This document shows positions 1-8,249 of a stretch of DNA of 64,000 bases, piece by piece. Within the stretch, counting starts at the first letter, position 1; each line of letters begins with the position of its first letter. The notes beneath the pieces were generated by a model. It was given only the letters and a program-made list of their open reading frames with translations, was not told where the DNA came from and made no database searches. Both the position numbers and the translations under genes were made by a program. Origin of the DNA: an uncultured Desulfobacter sp. (lineage in GTDB: Bacteria; Desulfobacterota; Desulfobacteria; Desulfobacterales; Desulfobacteraceae); contig NZ_OY761444.1 in assembly GCF_963664415.1 (NCBI RefSeq), positions 62,001-126,000 of the forward strand, given 5' to 3'.

Positions 1-124
1 TTAGTTAAAAAATTTGTACTTAAGTCAGCATATTAGACTCAGATAACCCCTCATTATTTTCAATATGATTGACCAAAATAAAAACAATAGCCCAATTCAA
101 TCTTAACTTTCAACGAATATTTTC

Positions 125-154
125 TTGACTTCAATCATATCTTTAGTGTATATA
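125..154 (+). promoter_or_regulatory. Candidate sigma70 promoter of tRNA-Gln
   Basis: TTGACT (125-130) is followed after 18 bases by TATATA (149-154), about 20 bases before the tRNA. The match to -35/-10 consensus is good and the position fits, but it is only a pattern match. Confidence 0.5.
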
Positions 155-174
155 CCCTGACGTTGTTCATCTGC

Positions 175-248
175 TGGCTGATCGTCCAACGGCAGGACTA
201 CGGACTCTGACTCCGTCAATCTAGGTTCGAATCCTAGTCAGCCAGCCA
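175..248 (+). tRNA. tRNA-Gln (CUG anticodon)
   Basis: A full cloverleaf can be folded by hand. The 7-bp acceptor stem is 175-181 with 238-244. The anticodon stem ACGGA/TCCGT encloses loop CTCTGAC with anticodon CTG at 207-209. The T arm CTAGG/CCTAG (221-225, 233-237) has loop TTCGAAT. The discriminator is G245 and CCA is encoded at 246-248. It stands alone with its own promoter and terminator. Its 3' end is a typical landing site for tyrosine integrases, and an integrase remnant lies about 0.9 kb downstream. Confidence 0.95.
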
Positions 249-259
249 CTGATAATAAG

Positions 260-292
260 GGCTTTCAAAATTTTTCTTTGAAAGCCTTTTTT
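260..292 (+). terminator. Rho-independent terminator of tRNA-Gln
   Basis: A perfect 10-bp stem GGCTTTCAAA/TTTGAAAGCC (260-269, 277-286) encloses a 7-base loop and is followed by six T (287-292). It starts 12 bases after the tRNA CCA. Confidence 0.9.
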
Positions 293-372
293 GCGTCCAG
301 GCTATTTTGTCCATCATATGTCCATCATTTTTAAATTTTCAACCAGCCAATTATCTTCTAATGATTAATACC

Positions 373-898
373 GGCACTATGCCTGAACCGTTGAACGCAC
401 TTTCCTTTTGGCGTTGAAGGCCCTGGGCTTCGAGCAACCGGCAGAGTCTTGAGATCAAACAAAATTTCAGATACTTCCTTTTTGAGTATCTCAAATAAAT
501 CAGGCTGCTGGCATTCAGAAAATCTGCGATATCATCCAGGTGATTGAGTTCATCCTCTATGGCATCTAAAACTCGGGTTAAACTCTGATGACTGCGAACC
601 CTGATCAATACCGCCAATACCATAAATTTCAATGTCAATTGGCGATATGGGACAAGCACAAGGGACAGCAGGGAAAAAGTGAGATGGTCACAGACGAAGC
701 TATCGCCTTTTCGAAAACACAGAACGCGCAAAACAGGTAAATCCGATACAAGGCATCCTGTCAGGGGGCAGATGGCTGTCTGGATATAATAGCCAAGGTA
801 GCAGGCGCAATTGGTACCGCCACAAATAAAGGTGTATCAATTTTGCTCAGCGCCATAGATTACGATGCCTGGTTATCCGAATGTTAGAGGCCAGTGCC
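373..898 (+). mobile_element. Relic of an IS1-family element
   Basis: The left end matches the terminal repeat of the intact element at 52741-53902: 29 consecutive bases at 382-410 are identical to the reverse complement of 53865-53893. About 60 bases (411-470) match the part of its transposase that encodes GLRATGRVLRSNK. The right end (863-898) matches the other terminus and ends in GGCCAGTGCC. Nearly all of the transposase is missing, and the interior (about 475-860) does not resemble it. The interior has a short open frame ending at a TAG near 884-886 that I cannot identify. The flanks show no target duplication, so this is an old, internally replaced copy. Confidence 0.7.
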
Positions 899-1147
899 GA
901 AAAGTCCATTTAAGTGTTATTTTTCATGGGGACCATATCTATTACATTAAGTTTTGTACATACATGCTTATTTTTCTCAAAGCGGGGAATTTATTTTTGA
1001 TCTTGTGCCTAAACCGTCGAAAGCAACTGAACCGAGATAAATTAGGAAGGGCGTAAAAAAATCAAAGACGTTTTCTTCGGTTGTCGTTAAAGACCAAAAC
1101 CCAGGTAGATCATACTGAATTATGTCATTTCCGGCGCGACCTGAAAT

Positions 1148-1400
1148 TCAAGCAATTGATGAACGTCCTGGTATATTTTCTCCACCATTTTTATAAATCG
1201 GGTTATCTTGAGAATGCCGTTTAAATGGCACAATATTTTCTTTCCGATGCTCACTCAGGGCACGATCAATCGCATTTGCCGCAAACTGTAATAGATCCGG
1301 TGCCAGATGACGTATCTCTCAGTCACCTGGATGGTTGAATGCCCAACACTTTTTGAATGAGGTGTAGATGGTTTCCCTGTTCCCTGGAAATACTACCTGG
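1148..1400 (-). pseudogene. Tyrosine recombinase (phage integrase) C-terminal remnant
   Basis: Reading the minus strand, short stretches in shifting frames give the hallmark integrase C terminus: HLIQKVLGHS, then GHSTIQVTERY with the catalytic tyrosine, then RHLAPDLLQFAANAIDRA and a tail ending at a stop at 1148-1150. At least two frameshifts separate these pieces (around the GHS motif and just after ERY), and the N-terminal domain is gone. Known family role: site-specific integration, often at tRNA genes. Next to tRNA-Gln it marks a former integrated element. The bases between it and the IS relic (899-1147) show no gene. Confidence 0.75.
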
Positions 1401-1570
1401 CTTCATTCACCTTTTTGCGATTATGGCCGTTAGAGACTTCAATGACAAAACCGGTCTCCATCCTGTGCGACTTTTTTTTGATGTCAGAGCAGTTTCAAGG
1501 CACTTGTTTATAGAGCAATATTTGTTTATATAATGAACAAATTTAATTTATATACGAAAGCAAATCAACC

Positions 1571-2059
1571 GTGATAAACATCCAGCCAGCTGATTTAATT
1601 GGAACAGGCGTACATCGAAAGTGCTATATTCATCCGGAAAACGCTGATCAGTGTATCAAAATTGTTTACAGAGGTGGACAGGCCGAAACCATTCGGGAAC
1701 AAAAATATTATCGATATCTATCCCAAAAAGGCATTTCCTGGGAAATGTTGGCTCAATTTCATGGTAACATTGAAACAAATTTTGGAACAGGTGCTGTTTT
1801 TGATCTCGTAAGAGATTATGACGGCAGTATTTCTAAAACACTCGATACATATTTTAACCTAACCGATGAGACAACCGGCAGATGTGTGATCATCGATAAT
1901 ATCGGCAACTCGGATTTCATACCCATTTGTACGTACAATAAATTTCTCGGGAATAAAAAAATTCTTAGGAAATGGAAGCGGTTTGAAAAGGCTTTATCTA
2001 AAGAGTACCTCAACAATGCAGATCTAAAACATATCCTTTTGCAGCTGCGACAAGCTTAA
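1571..2059 (+). CDS. YrbL-like protein, internally shortened
   Basis: The N terminus (LIGTGVHRKCYIHPENADQC, about residues 9-28) and the later IDNIGNSDFIPI segment followed by a WKRF motif match the PhoP-network protein YrbL, a protein-kinase-like fold related to LPS-modifying kinases. YrbL of Escherichia coli is about 210 residues, while this frame gives 162. The missing part lies between the YDGSISKTL segment and IDNIGNS, where YrbL carries its catalytic-loop-like KPQNIL stretch. The start is a GTG with a weak ribosome site. It sits 10 bases before the acyltransferase, so it may be co-transcribed. The product may be inactive; treat it as intact frame but possible pseudogene. Confidence 0.7.
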   Translation: MINIQPADLIGTGVHRKCYIHPENADQCIKIVYRGGQAETIREQKYYRYLSQKGISWEMLAQFHGNIETNFGTGAVFDLVRDYDGSISKTLDTYFNLTDETTGRCVIIDNIGNSDFIPICTYNKFLGNKKILRKWKRFEKALSKEYLNNADLKHILLQLRQA

Positions 2060-2069
2060 AAAAATAAAT

Positions 2070-2984
2070 ATGAAACTTATAAGCGATGAACATATTTACA
2101 GACTGCTGAAGCTTCTGACATATGCGTTGAGCAGACTGCCGGTTTGGTTTGCCGATTTTTGTTCAAATCTTTTGGGTCTGCTTTGGTTCAAGATTGACAA
2201 ACGCCACCGGACGGTTACCCTGGAAAATCTAACTCACTGCTTTGGCAATCAAATGGGGCCTAAACAGATCGAGATCATGGGTAAACAAGTATTTCAAAAT
2301 ATAGCTGCCATAATTTTTGAAGTGGCCTGGAGCCAAAAATTTTCCAAAGAAGCCTTGTTATCTCATTTTACCATTAAGGGGCTCGAACATATCCGAGCCG
2401 CCCATGCCAAGGGAAGAGGCGTCCTCGTATTAACCTGCCATATGGGCAATTTTGAAATGCTGGCGCCAGCCATTTACGAGACCGGCCTCAAAGGATATGT
2501 CATTTATAGAGCCTTTGATTTTAAACCTCTGGATCGTCTGATCCAAAAACTTCGCCGACGGTTCGGGGTAACGGTCATCCCAACAAGAGGGGCTTTTAAG
2601 CAAATTGAGGCGGCATTGGCTCAGGGCGGCATCGTGGGGACACTTCTGGACACAAATGTCAGCTGGCACAAGGGCGTTTTTGTAAATTTTTTCGGTCGGC
2701 CGGCCTGCACCAACCAGGGACTTGCGATACTGGCATTAAAAAGCAGGGCCCCGGTGCTCCCCGTGTATACGACTCGCAAAGATAGAACCTTCACCATTGA
2801 ATTTTTACCGGAAATTCCAACCGTGGAAACTGATGACCCGATCAAAAATCTTGAGATCAATACTGAGAATTACAGTAATATTATTGAATCCATGGTCAGG
2901 AAATATCCAGACCAGTATTTCTGGGTTCATAACCGGTGGAAAACAAAAAATTTCTGCCCTTGGTCCAGGGATAAAGATAAATGA
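2070..2984 (+). CDS. lpxL: Lipid A acyltransferase, LpxL/HtrB family
   Basis: This 304-residue protein belongs to the lysophospholipid acyltransferase family that adds secondary acyl chains to Kdo2-lipid A at the inner face of the inner membrane. The HMGNFE motif near residues 128-133 corresponds to the family HX4E/D-type catalytic motif (usually HFGNWE). A hydrophobic N-terminal stretch precedes the basic KIDKRHR segment typical of LpxL/LpxM. The C-terminal WVHNRWKT matches the usual WxHxRWK ending. It overlaps waaF by 4 bases. Whether it acts as LpxL or LpxM cannot be settled from sequence alone. Confidence 0.88.
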   Translation: MKLISDEHIYRLLKLLTYALSRLPVWFADFCSNLLGLLWFKIDKRHRTVTLENLTHCFGNQMGPKQIEIMGKQVFQNIAAIIFEVAWSQKFSKEALLSHFTIKGLEHIRAAHAKGRGVLVLTCHMGNFEMLAPAIYETGLKGYVIYRAFDFKPLDRLIQKLRRRFGVTVIPTRGAFKQIEAALAQGGIVGTLLDTNVSWHKGVFVNFFGRPACTNQGLAILALKSRAPVLPVYTTRKDRTFTIEFLPEIPTVETDDPIKNLEINTENYSNIIESMVRKYPDQYFWVHNRWKTKNFCPWSRDKDK

Positions 2985-4042
2985 CAAAATTTAAACTTAG
3001 AGAATCAAATCCTTCCCGAATACTGATACGGGGAGCAAACTGGGTCGGCGATGCAATCATGACCACGCCCGTGATAAGAGCTGTCAGGAAAAACTTTCCG
3101 AGAGCTGAAATTTTTATTCTTGTAAAACCATGGGTCGCACCAGTTTTTCACGACAATCCCTTTGTCGATAAGGTGCTGATCTATGATGACAAAGGCCGTC
3201 ACAAAAAGGGCTGGGGCACGATACGCCTTGCAAAGGATTTGCGACAGTATCATTTCGACCTTACGGTATTAATGCAAAATGCGTTTGAGGCTGCTTTGAT
3301 CACTTTCCTTGGGGGAATTTCCCAGCGGCTGGGATATGATACCGACGCAAGGGGGGTACTGCTGAACCGGTGTATTAAACTTGATCCTAAACTCAAACGG
3401 GTGCATCTGATTGATTATTATCGAGGAATCCTTAGAGGCGGGGGATTGCACGACGATGGCGGCACCCTTGATCTTTTTATCAGTAACGGCGAAAGACTGG
3501 AAGCCGAAAAAACTCTTCAGGAAAATGGTATTGATACATCAAAACCTGTGATTGCCATTAATCCAGGCGCCACCGGGGGAACGGCAAAACGGTGGTTTCC
3601 AGATCGTTTTGCCAAACTTTCTGCAAAGCTTGCCGAACATTTTGGCGTAAAGGTATTAATATTTGGCGGTCCTGGCGATAATGCCCTTGGAGATGAAATT
3701 TTGGGATTATCCGGCAATGTTTGTGTGAACCTTGCGGGAAAAACAAACCTGTCCCAGGCCTTTGCCCTGATTGACCAATGTTCGCTTTTTATCACCAACG
3801 ATTCAGGTTTGATGCATGCCGCAGCGGCCCTTGGCATAAACCAGGTCGCCATCATCGGTTCCACCAACCATATTACAACCCCCCCATCGAATTCCAACAG
3901 CCGTATCGTCAGGGTGCCCGTCCACTGCAGTCCCTGCATGAAACCTGTGTGCCGGTACGACCATCATCAATGTATGGAGAATATTTCCGTTGATATGGTT
4001 TTCAACGAGGCTGTTACCTTGATGGAGCGTCCAAACCCATGA
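2981..4042 (+). CDS. waaF: ADP-heptose:LPS heptosyltransferase II
   Basis: A GT9 enzyme of 353 residues that adds the second L-glycero-D-manno-heptose to the inner core. The N-terminal GANWVGDAIMTTPVIRAV is the classic WaaF start. The middle carries the nucleotide-binding INPGATGG and GGPGD segments, and ITNDSGLMHAAAA is the conserved GT9 acceptor/donor motif. A cysteine-rich segment (CSPCMKPVCRYDHHQCM) near the C terminus is usual for WaaF. It overlaps both neighbours by 4 bases (ATGA), a sign of translational coupling. Confidence 0.93.
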   Translation: MTKFKLRESNPSRILIRGANWVGDAIMTTPVIRAVRKNFPRAEIFILVKPWVAPVFHDNPFVDKVLIYDDKGRHKKGWGTIRLAKDLRQYHFDLTVLMQNAFEAALITFLGGISQRLGYDTDARGVLLNRCIKLDPKLKRVHLIDYYRGILRGGGLHDDGGTLDLFISNGERLEAEKTLQENGIDTSKPVIAINPGATGGTAKRWFPDRFAKLSAKLAEHFGVKVLIFGGPGDNALGDEILGLSGNVCVNLAGKTNLSQAFALIDQCSLFITNDSGLMHAAAALGINQVAIIGSTNHITTPPSNSNSRIVRVPVHCSPCMKPVCRYDHHQCMENISVDMVFNEAVTLMERPNP

Positions 4043-5091
4043 ACATCCTGATCGTTAAAATGAGTGCCATAGGCGACGTCATTCACACCCTACCCGCATT
4101 GAATGCTCTCAGAGCTCATTTCCCGGATGCCCGTATCACCTGGCTTGTGGAAGAGGCGGCAGCGGATATTGTTATCGAACACCCGTCTGTTGACAATGTT
4201 ATTGTCTCAAAGCGTAAGCGATGGATAAAGGCCCTTTTTTCTTCTTCTTTCCCACGAGCTTTGGTTAAAATCTTATCATTTATCCGTGCGCTCAGGGAAA
4301 CTCGATATGACATGATCATTGATTTTCAGGGCTTACTGAAAAGCGGTGTTATAGTCATGCTTGCAAAGGGGAAGAAAAAGATCGGGTTTGATAAGGGTAT
4401 GGAACATGCCGAATACAGTCATCTTTTCTACAATCATCGAATTGCGCCGGTGAGCATGGAGATCCATGCCCTCAAAAGAGGCTTGATGATGATAGAATCG
4501 CTCGGCGTCAAGACGGATAAGGTTGAATACAAACTGCCGGTTACACCTGGGGATCGGGGTGCAGTTCTTGCGCTGCTCCAAAAGAATGGCATCACCGCCG
4601 AAAAAAAAATCATCTGTATCAATCCCCAGGCGACCTGGGAAACCAAATTATGGGACAATAAAAAATTTGCAGATTTAAGCGACCGGATACAAGAACGATA
4701 CGGTGCCCGGATTGTGTTCACCGGTGGACCTGAGGACAGGCCGGTCATTGACACCATTATATCCATGACAAATAAAGCCTGTATCAATCTGGCCGGTTTT
4801 ACCACACTGAAAATGCTGGCGGCCCTGTATGAACAGGCAGAGGTTCTTGTCACCACAGATACCGGCCCCATGCATCTTGGGGCTGCGACCGGAACGCGTG
4901 TGGTTGCCATTTTCGGATCTACTGCGCCGTGGCGAACCGGGCCGTATGGTTCAAATCATGTGGTGGTTCGGTCGGGCCAAAAATGTTCTCCCTGCTTCAA
5001 AAGAGAATGTGAGCATAGTAGATGCATGCATGACATATCCGTGGATCAAGTCATATCTGCAGTAGATAAACAGATGGGGTTGAAGCTATGA
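4039..5091 (+). CDS. waaC: LPS heptosyltransferase I
   Basis: A GT9 protein of 350 residues. The start MNILIVKMSAIGDVIHTLPA is the WaaC signature, with the general base Asp of the GD dipeptide near residue 13. TTDTGPMHLGAATGT is the GT9 nucleotide-sugar motif, and the C-terminal region repeats the CSPCFKRECEHSRCM cysteine pattern seen in the preceding waaF. It transfers the first heptose to Kdo on the cytoplasmic face of the inner membrane. It overlaps waaF and the following GT2 gene by 4 bases each. Confidence 0.92.
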   Translation: MNILIVKMSAIGDVIHTLPALNALRAHFPDARITWLVEEAAADIVIEHPSVDNVIVSKRKRWIKALFSSSFPRALVKILSFIRALRETRYDMIIDFQGLLKSGVIVMLAKGKKKIGFDKGMEHAEYSHLFYNHRIAPVSMEIHALKRGLMMIESLGVKTDKVEYKLPVTPGDRGAVLALLQKNGITAEKKIICINPQATWETKLWDNKKFADLSDRIQERYGARIVFTGGPEDRPVIDTIISMTNKACINLAGFTTLKMLAALYEQAEVLVTTDTGPMHLGAATGTRVVAIFGSTAPWRTGPYGSNHVVVRSGQKCSPCFKRECEHSRCMHDISVDQVISAVDKQMGLKL

Positions 5092-5903
5092 ATATATCCG
5101 TCATTGTCACCACCTATAACCGACCGGACAGTTTAGAAAAAGTGCTTGAAGGCCTGTTGCATCAAACTGTATTGCCTTTGGAAATCATTGTTGCAGACGA
5201 CGGTTCAACATTAGAGACCGCACATATTGTCGAGCAAATGGCCGTATCATCCCCGGATTGCCCGATACATCATGTCCGGCATGAGGACCTCGGGTTTAGG
5301 GCGGCTGAGATAAGAAATAAGGCAATTTTGAAATCTTCGGGCGACTATATCATATCCCTTGACGGAGATTGCATTCCTGATCGGCATTTTATTCAGGATC
5401 ATTGCCAACTCGCCAAGCCCGGATATTTTTTCCAAGGCAAACGGGTTCTTGTGGAAAAGGCGCTTCAGGACGCGTTTAATTTTTCCCATACACAAAAGAT
5501 ATTAAGGCTTATTGCCCATGCCCTCAAAGGAGAAATCTCCAACGCCCATCATCTGGTTAGACTCCCTTTTGTCCCGGCAGTGACAACCACTAGAATGACA
5601 GGTATCCGTAGTTGTAATATGGGTTTTTTCAGGAAAGATCTTTTTGCTATCAACGGATTTAACCAGGCGTTTCAGGGATGGGGCCGGGAAGACTCAGAAC
5701 TTGCAGTTAGACTTTATAACTATAGACTAAAGCGCAGAGAACATCCGTTTATGGCAGTTTGCTTTCATCTCTGGCATGAAGAAAATGACCGGACCAACCT
5801 TGAAAAAAACGATCAGATTCTAAAAGAAGTCATGGACGCTGGCCGTTATCGGTGTGCCGACGGCCTTGTGGATGATGACGCTGAGGGAAAAAGACAATAT
5901 TAA
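5088..5903 (+). CDS. Glycosyltransferase family 2, LPS core
   Basis: A 271-residue GT-A protein. It begins with SVIVTTYNRPDSLEKVL, then VADDGS at about residues 35-40 and SLDGDCIPD near residue 93, which supply the DXD-type metal/nucleotide site. The second half (GFNQAFQGWGREDSELAVRL) matches the galactosyltransferase-like C-terminal domain with the ED catalytic pair. It is the last gene of the waaF-waaC run and so probably extends the core oligosaccharide; the sugar is unknown. Its stop overlaps the stop of the convergent gene at 5900. Confidence 0.85.
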   Translation: MNISVIVTTYNRPDSLEKVLEGLLHQTVLPLEIIVADDGSTLETAHIVEQMAVSSPDCPIHHVRHEDLGFRAAEIRNKAILKSSGDYIISLDGDCIPDRHFIQDHCQLAKPGYFFQGKRVLVEKALQDAFNFSHTQKILRLIAHALKGEISNAHHLVRLPFVPAVTTTRMTGIRSCNMGFFRKDLFAINGFNQAFQGWGREDSELAVRLYNYRLKRREHPFMAVCFHLWHEENDRTNLEKNDQILKEVMDAGRYRCADGLVDDDAEGKRQY

Positions 5904-6799
5904 AATTTTTGAGTTCCCATCAATCCAAGTTTTCTTTGTTGTTCCCTTAAAAATTTCTTGAATCTTGCCAGATCGTTTTTTTTCTTTTCTCTAATATCGG
6001 TCCAGTTGGACTGTATCAGGACGCCCATATGTGTTTTGGCAATACTAAACTCAGATTCACCCTGTCTCTGGGCTTCAAAAAATTGTTCTGCATAATGAAA
6101 TATTTTGAAAAATGGTTCAGTAGGGGCAAATTTGTAGTTGCCGGATGCCAGGAGGAATTCACCATATAGCTGCATTTCACAAGGGTATGCATAAAGCAGG
6201 TCATAGATAGTCATTGACTTCGGTTTCAAAAAATCAGTAGACAGGCCCTCAAGAACGGCACTGCTCCAGACAAGGGGCGGATCACCAAAGTAGAAGAATT
6301 CTCCTTTTCTTCCAAATAACTGCTGTATTTTTTCAATACGATTATCTAATTTTTCAGCTATCCTGGGATCATGTTTTTTTGAAAAAGCTCTTAGGTCCTT
6401 CGCTTTATGCATCACAAGCAAAGGGGTGTCTTGGTCCTGGAAAAAATCTTTTGTATAAAACGGCCTTAAAAAATAAGCGTCCGAATCAATCCACAGATAA
6501 TAGGCGCATTTTTTTAACCGCCAGAATTCAAGCTTTACAAGCTGTTGCATCAGATATTTTGGAAAAAGCCTGGGAAATGGCCCATACGCTTTAATACAAT
6601 TGTCTATTATCTCCTCGTCGGTTAAAAAATGACAGGGTAGATCATTGAACTGATCCTTGAATAAATCCAATTCCTGTAACGGCACGCTGATGTAAAGGGG
6701 AATCGCGTCACGGTTAAACCTCTGAACGCTTTGTGCCATTCGCTTTGCTCGAAGCAAATCTTTTGAGTAGGATTTGCAAAATAATGCAATTTTTTCCAT
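5900..6799 (-). CDS. DUF6492-like putative glycosyltransferase
   Basis: This 299-residue protein starts ALFCKSYSKDLLRAKRMAQS and has YYLWIDSDAYFLRPF near residues 98-112. That is a DXD-like site typical of GT-A folds, and it resembles DUF6492 proteins found among polysaccharide genes. No signal peptide or membrane segment is seen. It follows a GT4 gene on the same strand with a 6-base gap, so the two form a small operon facing the waa run. Substrate is unknown, and the DUF6492 link is from memory of the family pattern. Confidence 0.6.
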   Translation of the reverse strand: MEKIALFCKSYSKDLLRAKRMAQSVQRFNRDAIPLYISVPLQELDLFKDQFNDLPCHFLTDEEIIDNCIKAYGPFPRLFPKYLMQQLVKLEFWRLKKCAYYLWIDSDAYFLRPFYTKDFFQDQDTPLLVMHKAKDLRAFSKKHDPRIAEKLDNRIEKIQQLFGRKGEFFYFGDPPLVWSSAVLEGLSTDFLKPKSMTIYDLLYAYPCEMQLYGEFLLASGNYKFAPTEPFFKIFHYAEQFFEAQRQGESEFSIAKTHMGVLIQSNWTDIREKKKNDLARFKKFLREQQRKLGLMGTQKF

Positions 6800-6805
6800 A
6801 AAATA

Positions 6806-8119
6806 TCAGTCTATTACAATATCCATTCTAATTTTCATCAATTGATTGACAGCGCCTTGAACCGTTAAAGATGATGCATGCTCACAATCCGGCAAGCCGC
6901 TATTTTTCCATTGGGAAACAAGTTGCAGAAGGGTCGATTGTATCTGTTTTTCATTTTGGCTGTCTACGGCAAAAAAACCGTTAGCCTCCAGCATTGTTTG
7001 AAGTTCGGAGCCCGGATGGGTTAATCCTAGAATAGGACGTTGAACGAGCATGTAATCATAAAGCTTAGAAGGAATGTATTCATCGCACCGGAAAAGATCA
7101 TCCCCATGAACCAGGATGAGTACATCCATTCTTTTCATGGCTTCAAGCACCTGTTCTCTGCCTGTTTTTCCCGTCGTTGGATCATATTCCAGCCTGCCGT
7201 GCACCGTTACAATATACTGTAATTGATACGCATCCAGGGCCTGACTGGTGACCGGATCAAGGGTGGTTCCATAGATGTCAATGGCAACCTGCCTGGACAA
7301 ATCCGGTTCTTCCTGCAACAAGTCATGAAAAGCTTTAAACACTTTTTTAAGGTTACGCCTGGAAGCAAGTGAGCCAAAATATCCAAAATGAATTTTTTCT
7401 TGTTTTTGATAGATTTGGGTCCAGTTTTCAGCAGGAGATGCACCGGGACGGATAACAACCAATTTATCTGTGAACCCAAGGTTTCGTTTCAGTGCCTTGG
7501 CACTGGCCTGATCCGTAAAATAAATGATCTTGTCGGCATATTTGAAGATCAGTTTTTCAAGGTATTTATGAAAGAAATATTTATGCCATTTGGGGGTTTC
7601 GTTGTCATAAATCAGCGGGTCATGGAGTTCCGCGACCCAGGGCAATTTAAAGAGCCTGCTCAAAATGAGTCCGGTATAATGGGTTGAAGAGGGGCCGGCA
7701 GTGGAGTAAATCAGCTCCGGGCGATGTTTGGGGATGATGAAGATGCCATACAATGAAGCCGATAAAAGCCATGACCAATGACTGTCCAAGTGAATTACGG
7801 TTTTCTCCATGAGGTAAAAAGGCAGGATGATCAGTGTCAGTAATAAATTTATGATTCTGCCGGGAAAGGTATCATCAGCACAGCCTTTCATGACATGGCG
7901 CAGTTCGAATTTCAGTCCGGACGGTGCCGGCGAAAATATCTGGTAGTGAGGGTAGTCGACATCCTTCCTGCCGGTTGGGGCACTGATTACAACCGGGGTA
8001 ACCCCTTTTTTTCTGAGAAAAGGAATGCGGTCCGTTATTGTTTGGCTTGCCGCTCTACCGTCCATGTTGTAGCAGTGGGCAAGTATCAACCATGTCATTT
8101 TTCCGGATGATTTTTTCAT
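6806..8119 (-). CDS. Glycosyltransferase family 4
   Basis: A 437-residue GT-B protein. The N-terminal domain has LILAHCYNMDGRAASQ and a hydrophobic stretch near residues 90-130 that suits membrane association. LVVIRPGASPAE starts the second Rossmann domain, and the C-terminal part has FRCDEYIPSKLYDYMLVQRPILG, the GT4 donor-binding E-x7-E-like region. It is divergent from the WaaG-like gene at 8250 and heads the two-gene minus-strand operon. A role in LPS core or a related glycan is inferred from its neighbours. Confidence 0.82.
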   Translation of the reverse strand: MKKSSGKMTWLILAHCYNMDGRAASQTITDRIPFLRKKGVTPVVISAPTGRKDVDYPHYQIFSPAPSGLKFELRHVMKGCADDTFPGRIINLLLTLIILPFYLMEKTVIHLDSHWSWLLSASLYGIFIIPKHRPELIYSTAGPSSTHYTGLILSRLFKLPWVAELHDPLIYDNETPKWHKYFFHKYLEKLIFKYADKIIYFTDQASAKALKRNLGFTDKLVVIRPGASPAENWTQIYQKQEKIHFGYFGSLASRRNLKKVFKAFHDLLQEEPDLSRQVAIDIYGTTLDPVTSQALDAYQLQYIVTVHGRLEYDPTTGKTGREQVLEAMKRMDVLILVHGDDLFRCDEYIPSKLYDYMLVQRPILGLTHPGSELQTMLEANGFFAVDSQNEKQIQSTLLQLVSQWKNSGLPDCEHASSLTVQGAVNQLMKIRMDIVID

Positions 8120-8152
8120 TTTCTATTAAAAATATATGTTTTATGATATTTG

Positions 8153-8170
8153 TTTCAAACTTGTTTGAAA
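8153..8170. promoter_or_regulatory. Perfect inverted repeat in a divergent promoter region
   Basis: TTTCAAAC-TT-GTTTGAAA forms two perfect 8-base arms with a 2-base centre. It lies between the divergent starts at 8119 and 8250, where an operator would be expected. There is no T-run, so it is not a terminator. No regulator can be assigned. Confidence 0.35.
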
Positions 8171-8249
8171 AGTCATTCATAATAAAGAAAAGACATGTCG
8201 TAGTCAAGAATCGGCCTTTAACTTAAAATAGGACATTGGGGGTAAAACG

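Noticed and set aside
865..1056. Open frame of 63 codons on the plus strand
   Set aside because: It begins inside an IS relic end, has no ribosome site and no recognisable pattern.
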